From Candidatus Zixiibacteriota bacterium (GTDB lineage Bacteria; Zixibacteria; MSB-5A5; UBA10806; 4484-95): 64,000 nucleotides of DNA. Shown here in pieces: positions 1 through 6,890 of this stretch. The notes below the pieces were generated by a model. It did not search any database. It was not told the DNA's origin and saw only the letters and a list, made by a program, of their open reading frames with translations. The first letter of the stretch is position 1. Every line of letters starts with the position of its first letter. The translations under genes and the position numbers were made by a program. The DNA is taken from NCBI GenBank assembly GCA_024231855.1, contig JAAEQD010000305.1, forward strand, positions 1 to 64,000. The letters run 5' to 3'.

Positions 1-146
1 CGAAATTTACTTAAATCTGCTCTTATAAATTCTCCATATGTATAAACGCCCCGATTAATCAAAAATGTCACTTCTTCTTCAGTTAAAATTTTTGGCTTTT
101 GTGCTTTTGAGCTAGGCGTCAACAATTCACTATATTCAATCCTCAT
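1..146 (-). CDS. N-terminal fragment of an unknown protein, cut by the window edge
   Basis: An open frame begins with ATG at 146 and runs off the left edge, giving 48 codons. The visible product begins MRIEYSELLTP and contains a charged stretch (ILTEEEV) followed by INRGVYTYGEF. I do not recognise the family. The DNA is clearly more AT-rich than the genes further right, which hints at different ancestry or a low-GC accessory gene. No strong ribosome binding site is visible upstream, only a weak GAGATT. The reading frame may be real, because charged and hydrophobic residues alternate as in a folded protein, but only the N-terminus can be seen. Confidence 0.4.
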   Translation of the reverse strand, partial: MRIEYSELLTPSSKAQKPKILTEEEVTFLINRGVYTYGEFIRADLSKF

Positions 147-482
147 ATTTATCCAAATATTTTAGTATTCTTTTAATCTCCGTTTTTGCGAATTTTCCAC
201 AACATTTGAATTGCTTTATAGGCATTAAAAATTTAGCCTTTTAGAAAATCACACTATTTGCACTTATAATTTAATATTATAACACATATATTCGCAACTA
301 TTATTATTATATAGATTTCAATGTAAGGCTATTTAGGAAAGTCTGCTTTTTCCCCTTGCTTAGATTATAAAAAGACTTAGTGTATCCGCCTCTGCGGGAA
401 TGGCATGCTTGGAGTAAGAGGGCTCAATCTAAGATCGACCCGAATGCGGGCTGGTCTTAGACCATCCCCTACGACCGCGTAT

Positions 483-514
483 AAAAAAGCCGTCGGGTCA
501 GGCGACCCGACGGC
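483..514 (-). terminator. Rho-independent terminator of the aminopeptidase gene
   Basis: A perfect 11-bp stem (GCCGTCGGGTC at 489-499 with GACCCGACGGC at 504-514) closes a 4-nt loop. Read on the minus strand it is followed by a run of six T (483-488 are A on the plus strand). It lies about 90 bp past the stop codon of the minus-strand aminopeptidase gene. Confidence 0.8.
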
Positions 515-532
515 ACGTGATTTTTCAGTACT

Positions 533-586
533 GGTTGCTAAGCGCTGCTTAGCAACCCTCGTATCTAAGCAGCGCTTAGATACGAG
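533..586. repeat. Twin REP-like palindromes with mutually exclusive pairing
   Basis: Two perfect hairpins stand side by side. The first is GGTTGCTAAGC (533-543), loop GCT, then GCTTAGCAACC (547-557). The second is CTCGTATCTAAGC (558-570), loop AGC, then GCTTAGATACGAG (574-586). Their cores are reverse complements of each other, so AGCGCTGCTTAG (541-552) can also pair with CTAAGCAGCGCT (565-576). This resembles a pair of inverted REP units (a BIME-like element). No REP-associated transposase gene is visible in the window. Confidence 0.6.
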
Positions 587-606
587 TATAACGTGTTATT
601 GCCTAA

Positions 607-1743
607 TTATATATCCGCGCCCTTCAAATTCTCCTTTGAGAACAGCTTCTCCATTTCGGCGTCGGTAAATACGCCGTCTTTGCGGATTAGCTTGCCGTCA
701 AACCACATCTCGCCGCCGCCGTAATCGGGGCGCTGGATCAGTACCAGGTCCCAATGGATTGCCGAGTCGTTGCCGTTGGCGGCTTCCTTATAGCACTGGC
801 CGGGCGTGAAATGAAACGAGCCGGCGATCTTCTCATCGAAAAGCGTATCTTTCATTGGCTGAAGGATAAACGGGTTGACACCAATCGCGAACTCGCCGAT
901 ATAGCGCGAGCCAGCGTCGGTGTCGAGCACCTTGTTGAGCTTATCGACATTACCGTCGGCGGTGGCCTTGACGATCTTGCCGTTTTCGAATGTGAATGTG
1001 ATACCGGTGTAGATATTGCCCTGGTAGAGCGAGGGCGTGTTGTACTTGATCGTGCCGTTGACCGATTCCTTAACCGGCGCGGTGTACACTTCGCCATCGG
1101 GGATATTGCGTTGGCCATCGCATTTGACCACCGGGATGCCCTTCAGCGAGAACGTCAGATCGGTGCCGGGAGCCTTGATATGCACCTTGTCGGTAGCCTC
1201 GACCAGCGCTTTCAGCTTGTCCTGCGCCAGTGACATCTTGGCGTAATCGGCACAACAAACCTGATAGTAGAAATCCTCGAATTTCTCCTGTGATGTTTCA
1301 GCCAGTTGAGCCATGGCGTTGTTGGGGAACCTGAGCACGACCCATCTGGTGTGCTTGACCCGCTGTTCGAGATGGACAGGTTTGTAGAACAGGGTGTTCA
1401 TCTTGTCGATCTGCTTGGAATCGATATCGGCCAGATCAAACGGATTATCCGAACCACGAAGGCCGATATAGGCATCGGACCGCTTCATCAACTCCATGTG
1501 CAAGTCGGCTTGTTTCTTGAACTGATCATCGCCGGCGATGCCTACCCAGTTGCGGATCAGCGACTCATCGTTGTAGTACCAGAAAGTCGTGGCGCCCTTT
1601 TCGGTGGCCAGCTTGATTATCTCCTTGCCGAGTTCGAGGGTGTCCTTGCCCTTGATCTCAAGGTAGAGCACCTCGCCTTTTTGAAGTTCGGTCGAGTAAT
1701 CGAGCAATTGATGCGCCAGGGCCTCGTTTCTCTTATCTTTCAT
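607..1743 (-). CDS. M29 family aminopeptidase
   Basis: Predicted cytoplasmic metallo-aminopeptidase that removes N-terminal residues from peptides, of the AmpS/PepS/AmpT type. The 378-residue length is close to the family norm (about 370-410). The C-terminal half carries the full metal-binding and catalytic set: E218 (in IPDGEV), E284 (in GEFAIG), H311, Y318, H330 and D332 (in AIHWDLV). The start is ATG preceded by AAAGGAG seven bases upstream. The gene stands alone: a perfect terminator hairpin follows it, and a repeat cluster separates it from the divergent aminotransferase gene. The assignment to M29 is firm. The exact peptide preference cannot be told from sequence. Confidence 0.9.
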   Translation of the reverse strand: MKDKRNEALAHQLLDYSTELQKGEVLYLEIKGKDTLELGKEIIKLATEKGATTFWYYNDESLIRNWVGIAGDDQFKKQADLHMELMKRSDAYIGLRGSDNPFDLADIDSKQIDKMNTLFYKPVHLEQRVKHTRWVVLRFPNNAMAQLAETSQEKFEDFYYQVCCADYAKMSLAQDKLKALVEATDKVHIKAPGTDLTFSLKGIPVVKCDGQRNIPDGEVYTAPVKESVNGTIKYNTPSLYQGNIYTGITFTFENGKIVKATADGNVDKLNKVLDTDAGSRYIGEFAIGVNPFILQPMKDTLFDEKIAGSFHFTPGQCYKEAANGNDSAIHWDLVLIQRPDYGGGEMWFDGKLIRKDGVFTDAEMEKLFSKENLKGADI

Positions 1744-1934
1744 CGAATCTCCTTTGCCTGATTTATTACAATTTCACTTAATATCTTACCAAAGTTTTCG
1801 CAACCCTTCACCCTTCCCTTAGATTCCCGCCTCCGCGGGAATGACATGGTGGGGGTAAATCCCCGCCTTTGCGAGAATGACATGGCGGGAGCAGATTCCC
1901 GCTTTCGCGGGAATGACAAATTTATTAAAGAATA
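1744..1934. other. Intergenic region between divergent genes, mostly repeats
   Basis: About half of this region is the tandem 36-bp repeat at 1823-1920. The remainder (1744-1822) is AT-rich and must hold the aminopeptidase promoter, but I cannot place clear -35 and -10 boxes. Confidence 0.5.
1823..1920. repeat. Tandem 36-bp repeat with internal hairpin, 2.7 copies
   Basis: Units start at 1823, 1859 and 1895 (period 36); the third is truncated after 26 bases. Each unit opens with an inverted repeat of the form TTCCCGC-YTYY-GCGGGAA followed by TGACATGG; the middle copy is mutated in both arms (CCCCGC, GCGAGAA). A further diverged copy lies at 384-414, on the other side of the aminopeptidase gene. 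Elements of this kind are dispersed intergenic repeats in many genomes and, when translated, give the well-known spurious peptide FPRRRES. Confidence 0.75.
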
Positions 1935-3134
1935 ATGATAGCGAATTTTCCCGAAAATCGCAATAGATTCGACCAAAATGAGCTTGAACAATTGCCTCAA
2001 ATCGCTATATTTCCAAACATGAATATCGATTATATCGAATGGTTTTTTAATCTGGACTTTGAAGTATTTACTTCCGAGAACTCTTATCCCCTGTTGGTAA
2101 GCGATGTTCATCCGCCGATGGAGATCCTGATGAGGTATCTGGCGCGATTTCAAAAGGAAGCCGAAGACCGTATTAACGTGTCCTACGCCTGGGGGCATCC
2201 GGGTCTCATCAGTAATATCGCGAAACGATATGGCACATCCCCGGAAAATGTTATGCCCACCAATGGGGCTACCAACGCGATATATCTTGTTTGCCGAAGT
2301 TTGCTTAAAGAGAGCGACCACGTAGTCATCGAAGCGCCGGTGTATGAGCATTTAATGGCCTCACCTGAGTTTATTAGCTGTAATATCACAATTCTGAAAA
2401 GGCGGCCGTCAGAATATTCGGTTGATCTTGATGAGTTAGCCAACGCGATCAGGTCTGATACGAAATTACTGATTATAACCAACCTTCATAATCCCAGCGG
2501 GACATATCTGGATGACGATTATTTGCGGAGGATTGCCGATACGGCGAAATCGCGGAATAAAGATATAAGAATATTGGTTGATGAGATCTATCACGATTTC
2601 ATACCGGGTAAGCCTGCGCCCGCGGCAACGCTGGATGACTGTTTTATCACCCTCAACAGCCTCACCAAAGTTTACGGCCTGGGAATGATACATTGTGGCT
2701 GGGTAATTGCCGAGCGCCAAATTGTAAAGGAATTAAAGAAGCTTCAGGTTTTGGTTGAGGGTTGCGGTTCGCGGCTTCTGGATTCTTTCTCATCGCTTAT
2801 TATTGAAAACCTGGATGAATTTCTGGATCATTCACACAAGATTGCTACCGGCAATCGCGAGATTATGAAAGAGTATATACAGCCACTTATAGACAATGGC
2901 CTTTTAACCGAAGATATACCAGTGCACGGATGTATCTACTTCCCAAAAGTATCGAATATTGAGGATACTAAATCGCTGGCTGAAAATTTAGCTGATAAAT
3001 TCAATGTTCATATTGTACCGGGGCATTTCTTCAGGGAGCCGGGGCATATCAGGATAGGCTTTGGCGCGAAGCCGGAGCAACTTAAACGCAATCTCGGAAA
3101 ATTCGTCGAGGCAATCTCCTATCTATTAAAATAG
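1935..3134 (+). CDS. PLP-dependent aminotransferase, class I/II fold
   Basis: Fold-type I aminotransferase; the substrate is unknown. In the 399-residue frame the canonical residues are visible: N186 in NLHNPSG, D216 and Y219 in VDEIYHDF (these contact the pyridine ring and phenolate of PLP), the Schiff-base lysine K245 in NSLTKVYG, and an arginine in RIGFG near residue 372 that would bind the substrate carboxylate. The first ATG (1935) follows directly on the repeat cluster and has no clear ribosome binding site. An ATG at 2019, just before the conserved-looking IDYIEWFF segment, is an alternative start. Sequence features resemble capreomycidine-synthase or aspartate-aminotransferase-like members, but no pathway partner is next to it. 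Confidence 0.85.
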   Translation: MIANFPENRNRFDQNELEQLPQIAIFPNMNIDYIEWFFNLDFEVFTSENSYPLLVSDVHPPMEILMRYLARFQKEAEDRINVSYAWGHPGLISNIAKRYGTSPENVMPTNGATNAIYLVCRSLLKESDHVVIEAPVYEHLMASPEFISCNITILKRRPSEYSVDLDELANAIRSDTKLLIITNLHNPSGTYLDDDYLRRIADTAKSRNKDIRILVDEIYHDFIPGKPAPAATLDDCFITLNSLTKVYGLGMIHCGWVIAERQIVKELKKLQVLVEGCGSRLLDSFSSLIIENLDEFLDHSHKIATGNREIMKEYIQPLIDNGLLTEDIPVHGCIYFPKVSNIEDTKSLAENLADKFNVHIVPGHFFREPGHIRIGFGAKPEQLKRNLGKFVEAISYLLK

Positions 3135-3155
3135 CCGGGCTGTAATCAACCCGGC
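3134..3155. terminator. Bidirectional terminator-like hairpin between convergent genes
   Basis: Stem GCCGGG (3134-3139) with CCCGGC (3150-3155) and a 10-nt loop lies between the convergent stop codons of the aminotransferase and NapH-like genes. On the minus strand it is followed by TATTTT, on the plus strand by a weaker T-rich tract. Confidence 0.5.
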
Positions 3156-3185
3156 CATTATTGATTTTCGGTAATAGTTCAGATA

Positions 3186-4310
3186 TTACTTCTTAAATCC
3201 GAAACTTATCGCGTCCTCAGGGCAGGATTTTATGCATTCACCACAGGATGTACAATCAGACGCGGCTTTATTCTTTTCATCTTTCAGGTCATAGATAGTC
3301 GGGCAGGGGCTTTGATCCTCGCACTCGCCGCAGTCGGTGCATTTATTCATATCCACTCTAATTCTGCCGGGAGCGATTTTCTCCAGAAGCCACGAAATGG
3401 CGCCTATCGGACAGATCGAATAGCAGAAGGGGCGATATAAAAACAGGCTGGTGATAACCAGTATCGACATCATTATTATAAAAGTGGTATCTATTCCCCA
3501 GTGAAGAAGCTCGAAAAAGTTGATCGGATCATAAATACTGTAAGCGGAAAACGCTTTCCATATCGGTTCGGATACATCAACCCCGGCTCTCTCGCCGAGG
3601 TAGACGATCTGATCCTTAACAAAGAAGAAGGTGAGGAAAAACAGCGCAAGAAGCGTCATTCTGATTGAATTAAACGCGGTGAAATTAAACCTTTTCCATT
3701 TAAACTTATGCGGAATCTTATTAATCAATTCCTGAAACGCGCCCAACGGACAAACCCAACCGCAAAATAATTTACGGCCGATCAGGCTGGGGATGAATAT
3801 CGCTAAAAAGAAAGCCAGGAAAATGGCGAAAAATTCACCCTGCGTGAATTTAAACATAAATAGCTTGGTTACCGCGCACATCGGGCTGGGATGGAGTGGA
3901 AAGAAGTAATCCAGGCCGAACAGTATAAAAGCTACTACCACCATACCAAGACGGATCCATATATTTATCCATTTACCGAATAACAGAACCAGGCCGGCGA
4001 GCATCAAAACAAAAAACGCGATAAACTTACCCGTAAGAAAGAAATCGAGTACACCCGGGGTTTTTGTTTCCGGTTCGTCGGTTGGCTCAACTTCCTCCGT
4101 AGCCGCGGCGTCTGCCTCCCCATGAGTATCGACATAGCCGTCCTCGGCCGTTAAAGCCGTATCGACTTTCTCAATATCCTCGGCATCGCTTTGAGGTTGG
4201 GCGGCAATTGGAAATGCCCAAATCGTAAATACCAGGGCTAATATTATTAGTAACGCGCTTCCTCTGATTAATCCTGATAAATCCCCCTTGCCCCCGCAAT
4301 ATAATTTCAT
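3186..4310 (-). CDS. NapH/NosR-type membrane 4Fe-4S ferredoxin protein
   Basis: Predicted inner-membrane electron-transfer protein. A signal or first membrane segment (about 15-37) is followed by an acidic, low-complexity linker (about 40-85). Membrane segments at about 94-112 and 118-137 come next, then the two polyferredoxin motifs CGWVCP (183-188) and CYSICP (296-301), each at the end of a membrane helix as in NapH, NosR and CcoG. The C-terminus holds two 4Fe-4S ferredoxin clusters, CTDCGEC...CP (324-336) and [12 protein letters not shown] (353-363). GGGGAG lies ahead of the ATG. No nap, nos or cco genes are nearby, so the partner is unknown. It may pass quinol electrons to a periplasmic or cytoplasmic acceptor. 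The acidic linker after the first hydrophobic segment is unusual for NapH. Confidence 0.85.
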   Translation of the reverse strand: MKLYCGGKGDLSGLIRGSALLIILALVFTIWAFPIAAQPQSDAEDIEKVDTALTAEDGYVDTHGEADAAATEEVEPTDEPETKTPGVLDFFLTGKFIAFFVLMLAGLVLLFGKWINIWIRLGMVVVAFILFGLDYFFPLHPSPMCAVTKLFMFKFTQGEFFAIFLAFFLAIFIPSLIGRKLFCGWVCPLGAFQELINKIPHKFKWKRFNFTAFNSIRMTLLALFFLTFFFVKDQIVYLGERAGVDVSEPIWKAFSAYSIYDPINFFELLHWGIDTTFIIMMSILVITSLFLYRPFCYSICPIGAISWLLEKIAPGRIRVDMNKCTDCGECEDQSPCPTIYDLKDEKNKAASDCTSCGECIKSCPEDAISFGFKK

Positions 4311-4406
4311 AGTCGATCTCCCCGGAAAGATGTTTTAAATATTAGGCGATAATAAAACTCCAAACGCGTCATTTAAAAATATTCGCTATCGTTAACAAAG
4401 TAAGCT

Positions 4407-4784
4407 TTAAAGCTCGCCCAGCTTTTCAATCTGCCACAGCCCGGAGACCCATAAACCGTACACGGCACATCCCGGATAAACCTTTTTTATCTTGTCGGCA
4501 GATTCCAGAACATGCTTCTTATGGGTTAACTCATCCACCGGATGACCGCCGCAATCGTGGTGGCCAACGATAAATATCACACTCGAACCGTGAATCTCCA
4601 GTGAAATATTAATTTTCTTCCGAAGTTCTTCGGGAACATCCTTCCGGTTGACCAGAAAGCCATCCATGCCGGCTTCCGTGATCATATCCACATGTTCCGC
4701 GTCATATTTTTCGCGGATCCACCCTATTACCGGAAGTTGTACGCGTCCATCCATACAGTTCAGACAGGTAACGAATTTAGGCAT
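4407..4784 (-). CDS. Short beta-carbonic-anhydrase-like protein
   Basis: The 125-residue product has both hallmarks of beta-carbonic anhydrase: CxDxR (C10, D12, R14 in CMDGR) and HxxC (H75, C78 in GHHDCGG). These would supply zinc ligands C10, H75 and C78 and the D12/R14 dyad. The protein is much shorter than usual (about 180-220 residues), lacking the usual N-terminal arm and the C-terminal helices, and has an extra cysteine at 7. The start is ATG with GAGGTG nine bases upstream. It lies 96 bp upstream of the NapH-like gene and may be co-transcribed with it. Carbonic anhydrase activity is possible but unproven; a metal-binding relative with another role is equally likely. Confidence 0.7.
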   Translation of the reverse strand: MPKFVTCLNCMDGRVQLPVIGWIREKYDAEHVDMITEAGMDGFLVNRKDVPEELRKKINISLEIHGSSVIFIVGHHDCGGHPVDELTHKKHVLESADKIKKVYPGCAVYGLWVSGLWQIEKLGEL

Positions 4785-4995
4785 TTCAAAAGCACCTCAT
4801 CTTGAAAGTAATTACGCCTATTAAATCAAAATCTTTTATTATCAAAGTTCAGGATGCCAGCCCGTTAACACCCTGCTAAATAGCTAAATGTAAAGAATGA
4901 GAGGTTGGATATCAACCAAAATCGGGGATTAAGACTTGAAAATCTAGTCCAATTACAGAACTTTAGTTTAAAATGCGATTAATGGCGATCAGGTG

Positions 4996-5892
4996 TCAGA
5001 ATGTAGCCACCAGCGTAAAACGATGGGCATTACCCAGGTCGTTTTTGTAATTCACAAACGCGTAATCGAACTTGAACTGACGGTAAAACAGGCCGCCGCC
5101 AAAAGAAAGTCCACGGGAATCGTAACCGGCTCCATAGCCCGCCCGCAAGGCATAGTACTGCCCCAATGTATATTCGGCACCAAGATTGAATTTGGTGTCG
5201 ATATCCGGGTAGAATACTCCATCGCCTAAAAATACGAGCCGCTGTTGAAAATAATTCGGCTTATAAGCAGTGCCGACTCTTATTTCTCGAGGTAACTCGA
5301 ACGCATCCCGCTGGAATTTGGGCTTGGTTCCGATATTCTTTACAGCTCCGCCCACAGATATCTCATCGGTCAGCGGCATATACAGGCCCAAATCAAACAT
5401 TACGGCGCTGGCCGAAGCGTAGTCGATTTTCTCAAAGGCATATTTGAAAGTCACGCCAAGATCAATATTATCGATTCCGCGTGTATAAGTTAAAGCGCCA
5501 ACAAAATTATTCTCATCGAAAGTACCGCTTGGCTCCGGATCGGGACCGGTCCTTCTCTCGAAATCGGATACTTTACCAAGGATCAAATAGCCGCCCATAG
5601 CAGCCTGTTCGCCTCTTGAGGCTAAAGCAAGATAGTTCTCCGTGACATCGCTGAAATACGAGTTATGCATGAAAACAACCTGGTTTTTTCCATCGAACGA
5701 ATTCAACAGAGCAGGATTATAGAAAGCGGATGTAATATCAACACCTGATGCGGTTACAGCTTCCGCCAGGGCTGCCGGACGAGAGCCGCTACCCAGGCGA
5801 AGAAACGCGAAACTGGAACTTCCAGCCGAAGCCAGGCAGATGCCTGAAAATATCAGCATTAATATGAAAGTAATTAAAAATTTTCTGGTCAT
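4996..5892 (-). CDS. PorV/PorQ family outer-membrane beta-barrel protein
   Basis: A signal peptide (about 1-22, ending CLASA) precedes a repetitive beta-strand pattern ending in a C-terminal aromatic residue (FTLVATF), as expected for an outer-membrane barrel. The N-terminal signature (FLRLGSGSRPAALAEA, then SAFYNPALL) is typical of the PorV/PorQ family, which resembles FadL transporters. PorV shuttles type IX cargo to the attachment machinery in Bacteroidetes. It follows a second PorV/PorQ gene with a TAATG junction, so the two are translationally coupled. Whether it is the secretion shuttle or merely a paralogous porin cannot be decided from sequence. Confidence 0.8.
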   Translation of the reverse strand: MTRKFLITFILMLIFSGICLASAGSSSFAFLRLGSGSRPAALAEAVTASGVDITSAFYNPALLNSFDGKNQVVFMHNSYFSDVTENYLALASRGEQAAMGGYLILGKVSDFERRTGPDPEPSGTFDENNFVGALTYTRGIDNIDLGVTFKYAFEKIDYASASAVMFDLGLYMPLTDEISVGGAVKNIGTKPKFQRDAFELPREIRVGTAYKPNYFQQRLVFLGDGVFYPDIDTKFNLGAEYTLGQYYALRAGYGAGYDSRGLSFGGGLFYRQFKFDYAFVNYKNDLGNAHRFTLVATF

Positions 5893-6890
5893 TAAAACAT
5901 CACCTTAACCGTAAAAATGTGATTTGAACCTTCATCCCTTTTGCCTGTCAGAAACGCGTAATCGAGACCGCCGTTGAATTTTCCATAAGGATAATACAAA
6001 CTCATCCCGAATGTCAAAGAGCCATCGGAATACCCGGTTCTCACTCCCAGCATCCGTCTGTCCACATTAACCACATTGACTTCATCCTCGGCCTCCTCAT
6101 CCTCAACAAGCAACTCAACATCTTTTAAAAACCAATATTCAGCGCCGGCGTATGGTTTAATCGCGAGTTCTTCTATTTTAACTATATCGACAGACGTGAT
6201 CAATTGATCATTAAGAAATTTAGCGGATGCACCACCTCGAACCCTGACCGGGAAAGTATCGGTGTATTCTTTTCCCCGGCTCCCGGACCAATAATTACTC
6301 GAATCCCAAACGAAGTTCGAGCCCAGATCATTAACCGATACACCAAACGCGACATCCTTGATTTTAAATTGAGCGCCCAGATCGACACCAATAGTATAGG
6401 CGTTAATAATATCAAGTGTCGCTTGAATATACCGCAAATTAGCGCCTACAGAAAAGTCACTTGAAACACGCTTGGCAAATGACAGCCCGAACGAATTGTT
6501 GCTGTTAGGGAAATCGCCGAAAGGATTACGATCGGAATCACGCATTTCGACACTACCGACAAAACTATTTATCCAGGATATAGCCATTACCGCCTCGTTA
6601 CGTACAGGACTGATTATCGAGGCGCTATTGAGATGCCGATCTAAAGTCAGGCTATGATAGGTAAATGCCACCTCTTTATTCGTGGCGAATCCCAGCCCAC
6701 CGGGATTATAATAAACCGCGTCAACACCCTCAGCGATACTGCCAAAGGCTCCTCCCATGCCTAAAGACCTGGCCCCCAGGCCAAACTTGAGAAATGCCCC
6801 GGCTCGTCCGGCATCGCCGGTTTCCGACATCGCCACGGGGAGATTTATCGCCATTACGAAAACTATTATTATAAAAAACGCCTTCCTCAT
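5892..6890 (-). CDS. PorV/PorQ family outer-membrane beta-barrel protein
   Basis: Second member of the PorV/PorQ family (332 residues from the ATG at 6890). The start at 6890 is preferred over an upstream GTG at 6914, because ATGA overlaps the stop of the LVIVD gene by 4 bp and the signal peptide (MRKAFFIIIVFVMAINLPVA) begins there. Mature sequence opens with GAFLKFGLGARSLGMGGAF and DAVYYNPGGLGF, the family signature, and closes with FTVKVMF, a barrel-terminal strand ending in Phe. An acidic insert lies near residue 270 (VEDEEAEDEV). Coupled on both sides, it is the third gene of a four-gene surface operon. Confidence 0.85.
   Translation of the reverse strand: MRKAFFIIIVFVMAINLPVAMSETGDAGRAGAFLKFGLGARSLGMGGAFGSIAEGVDAVYYNPGGLGFATNKEVAFTYHSLTLDRHLNSASIISPVRNEAVMAISWINSFVGSVEMRDSDRNPFGDFPNSNNSFGLSFAKRVSSDFSVGANLRYIQATLDIINAYTIGVDLGAQFKIKDVAFGVSVNDLGSNFVWDSSNYWSGSRGKEYTDTFPVRVRGGASAKFLNDQLITSVDIVKIEELAIKPYAGAEYWFLKDVELLVEDEEAEDEVNVVNVDRRMLGVRTGYSDGSLTFGMSLYYPYGKFNGGLDYAFLTGKRDEGSNHIFTVKVMF

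Larger units (their letters stand above)
147..606. other. Gene-free stretch with several hairpins
   Basis: The first half (about 147-350) is very AT-rich and shows nothing I can name. From 384 a diverged copy of the GCGGGAATGAC-type repeat seen at 1823-1920 occurs (384-414). It is followed by an imperfect hairpin at 429-460 (CTAAGA/TCTTAG outer arms, CCCG/CGGG inner arms), a perfect terminator hairpin at 489-514 and two perfect palindromic hairpins at 533-586. No tRNA-like fold or convincing ORF was found here. Confidence 0.6.

Noticed and set aside
405-668. 87-codon plus-strand frame through the hairpin region
   Set aside because: It runs through terminator and palindromes and into the antisense of the aminopeptidase; no ribosome binding site or family.
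1823-1920. CRISPR array
   Set aside because: The period is 36 bp with no unique spacers; each unit is one contiguous degenerate repeat with an internal hairpin, and no cas genes are near.
1740-2351. 203-codon minus-strand frame across the repeats
   Set aside because: It is antisense to the aminotransferase gene and includes the known spurious FPRRRES-type translation of the intergenic repeat.
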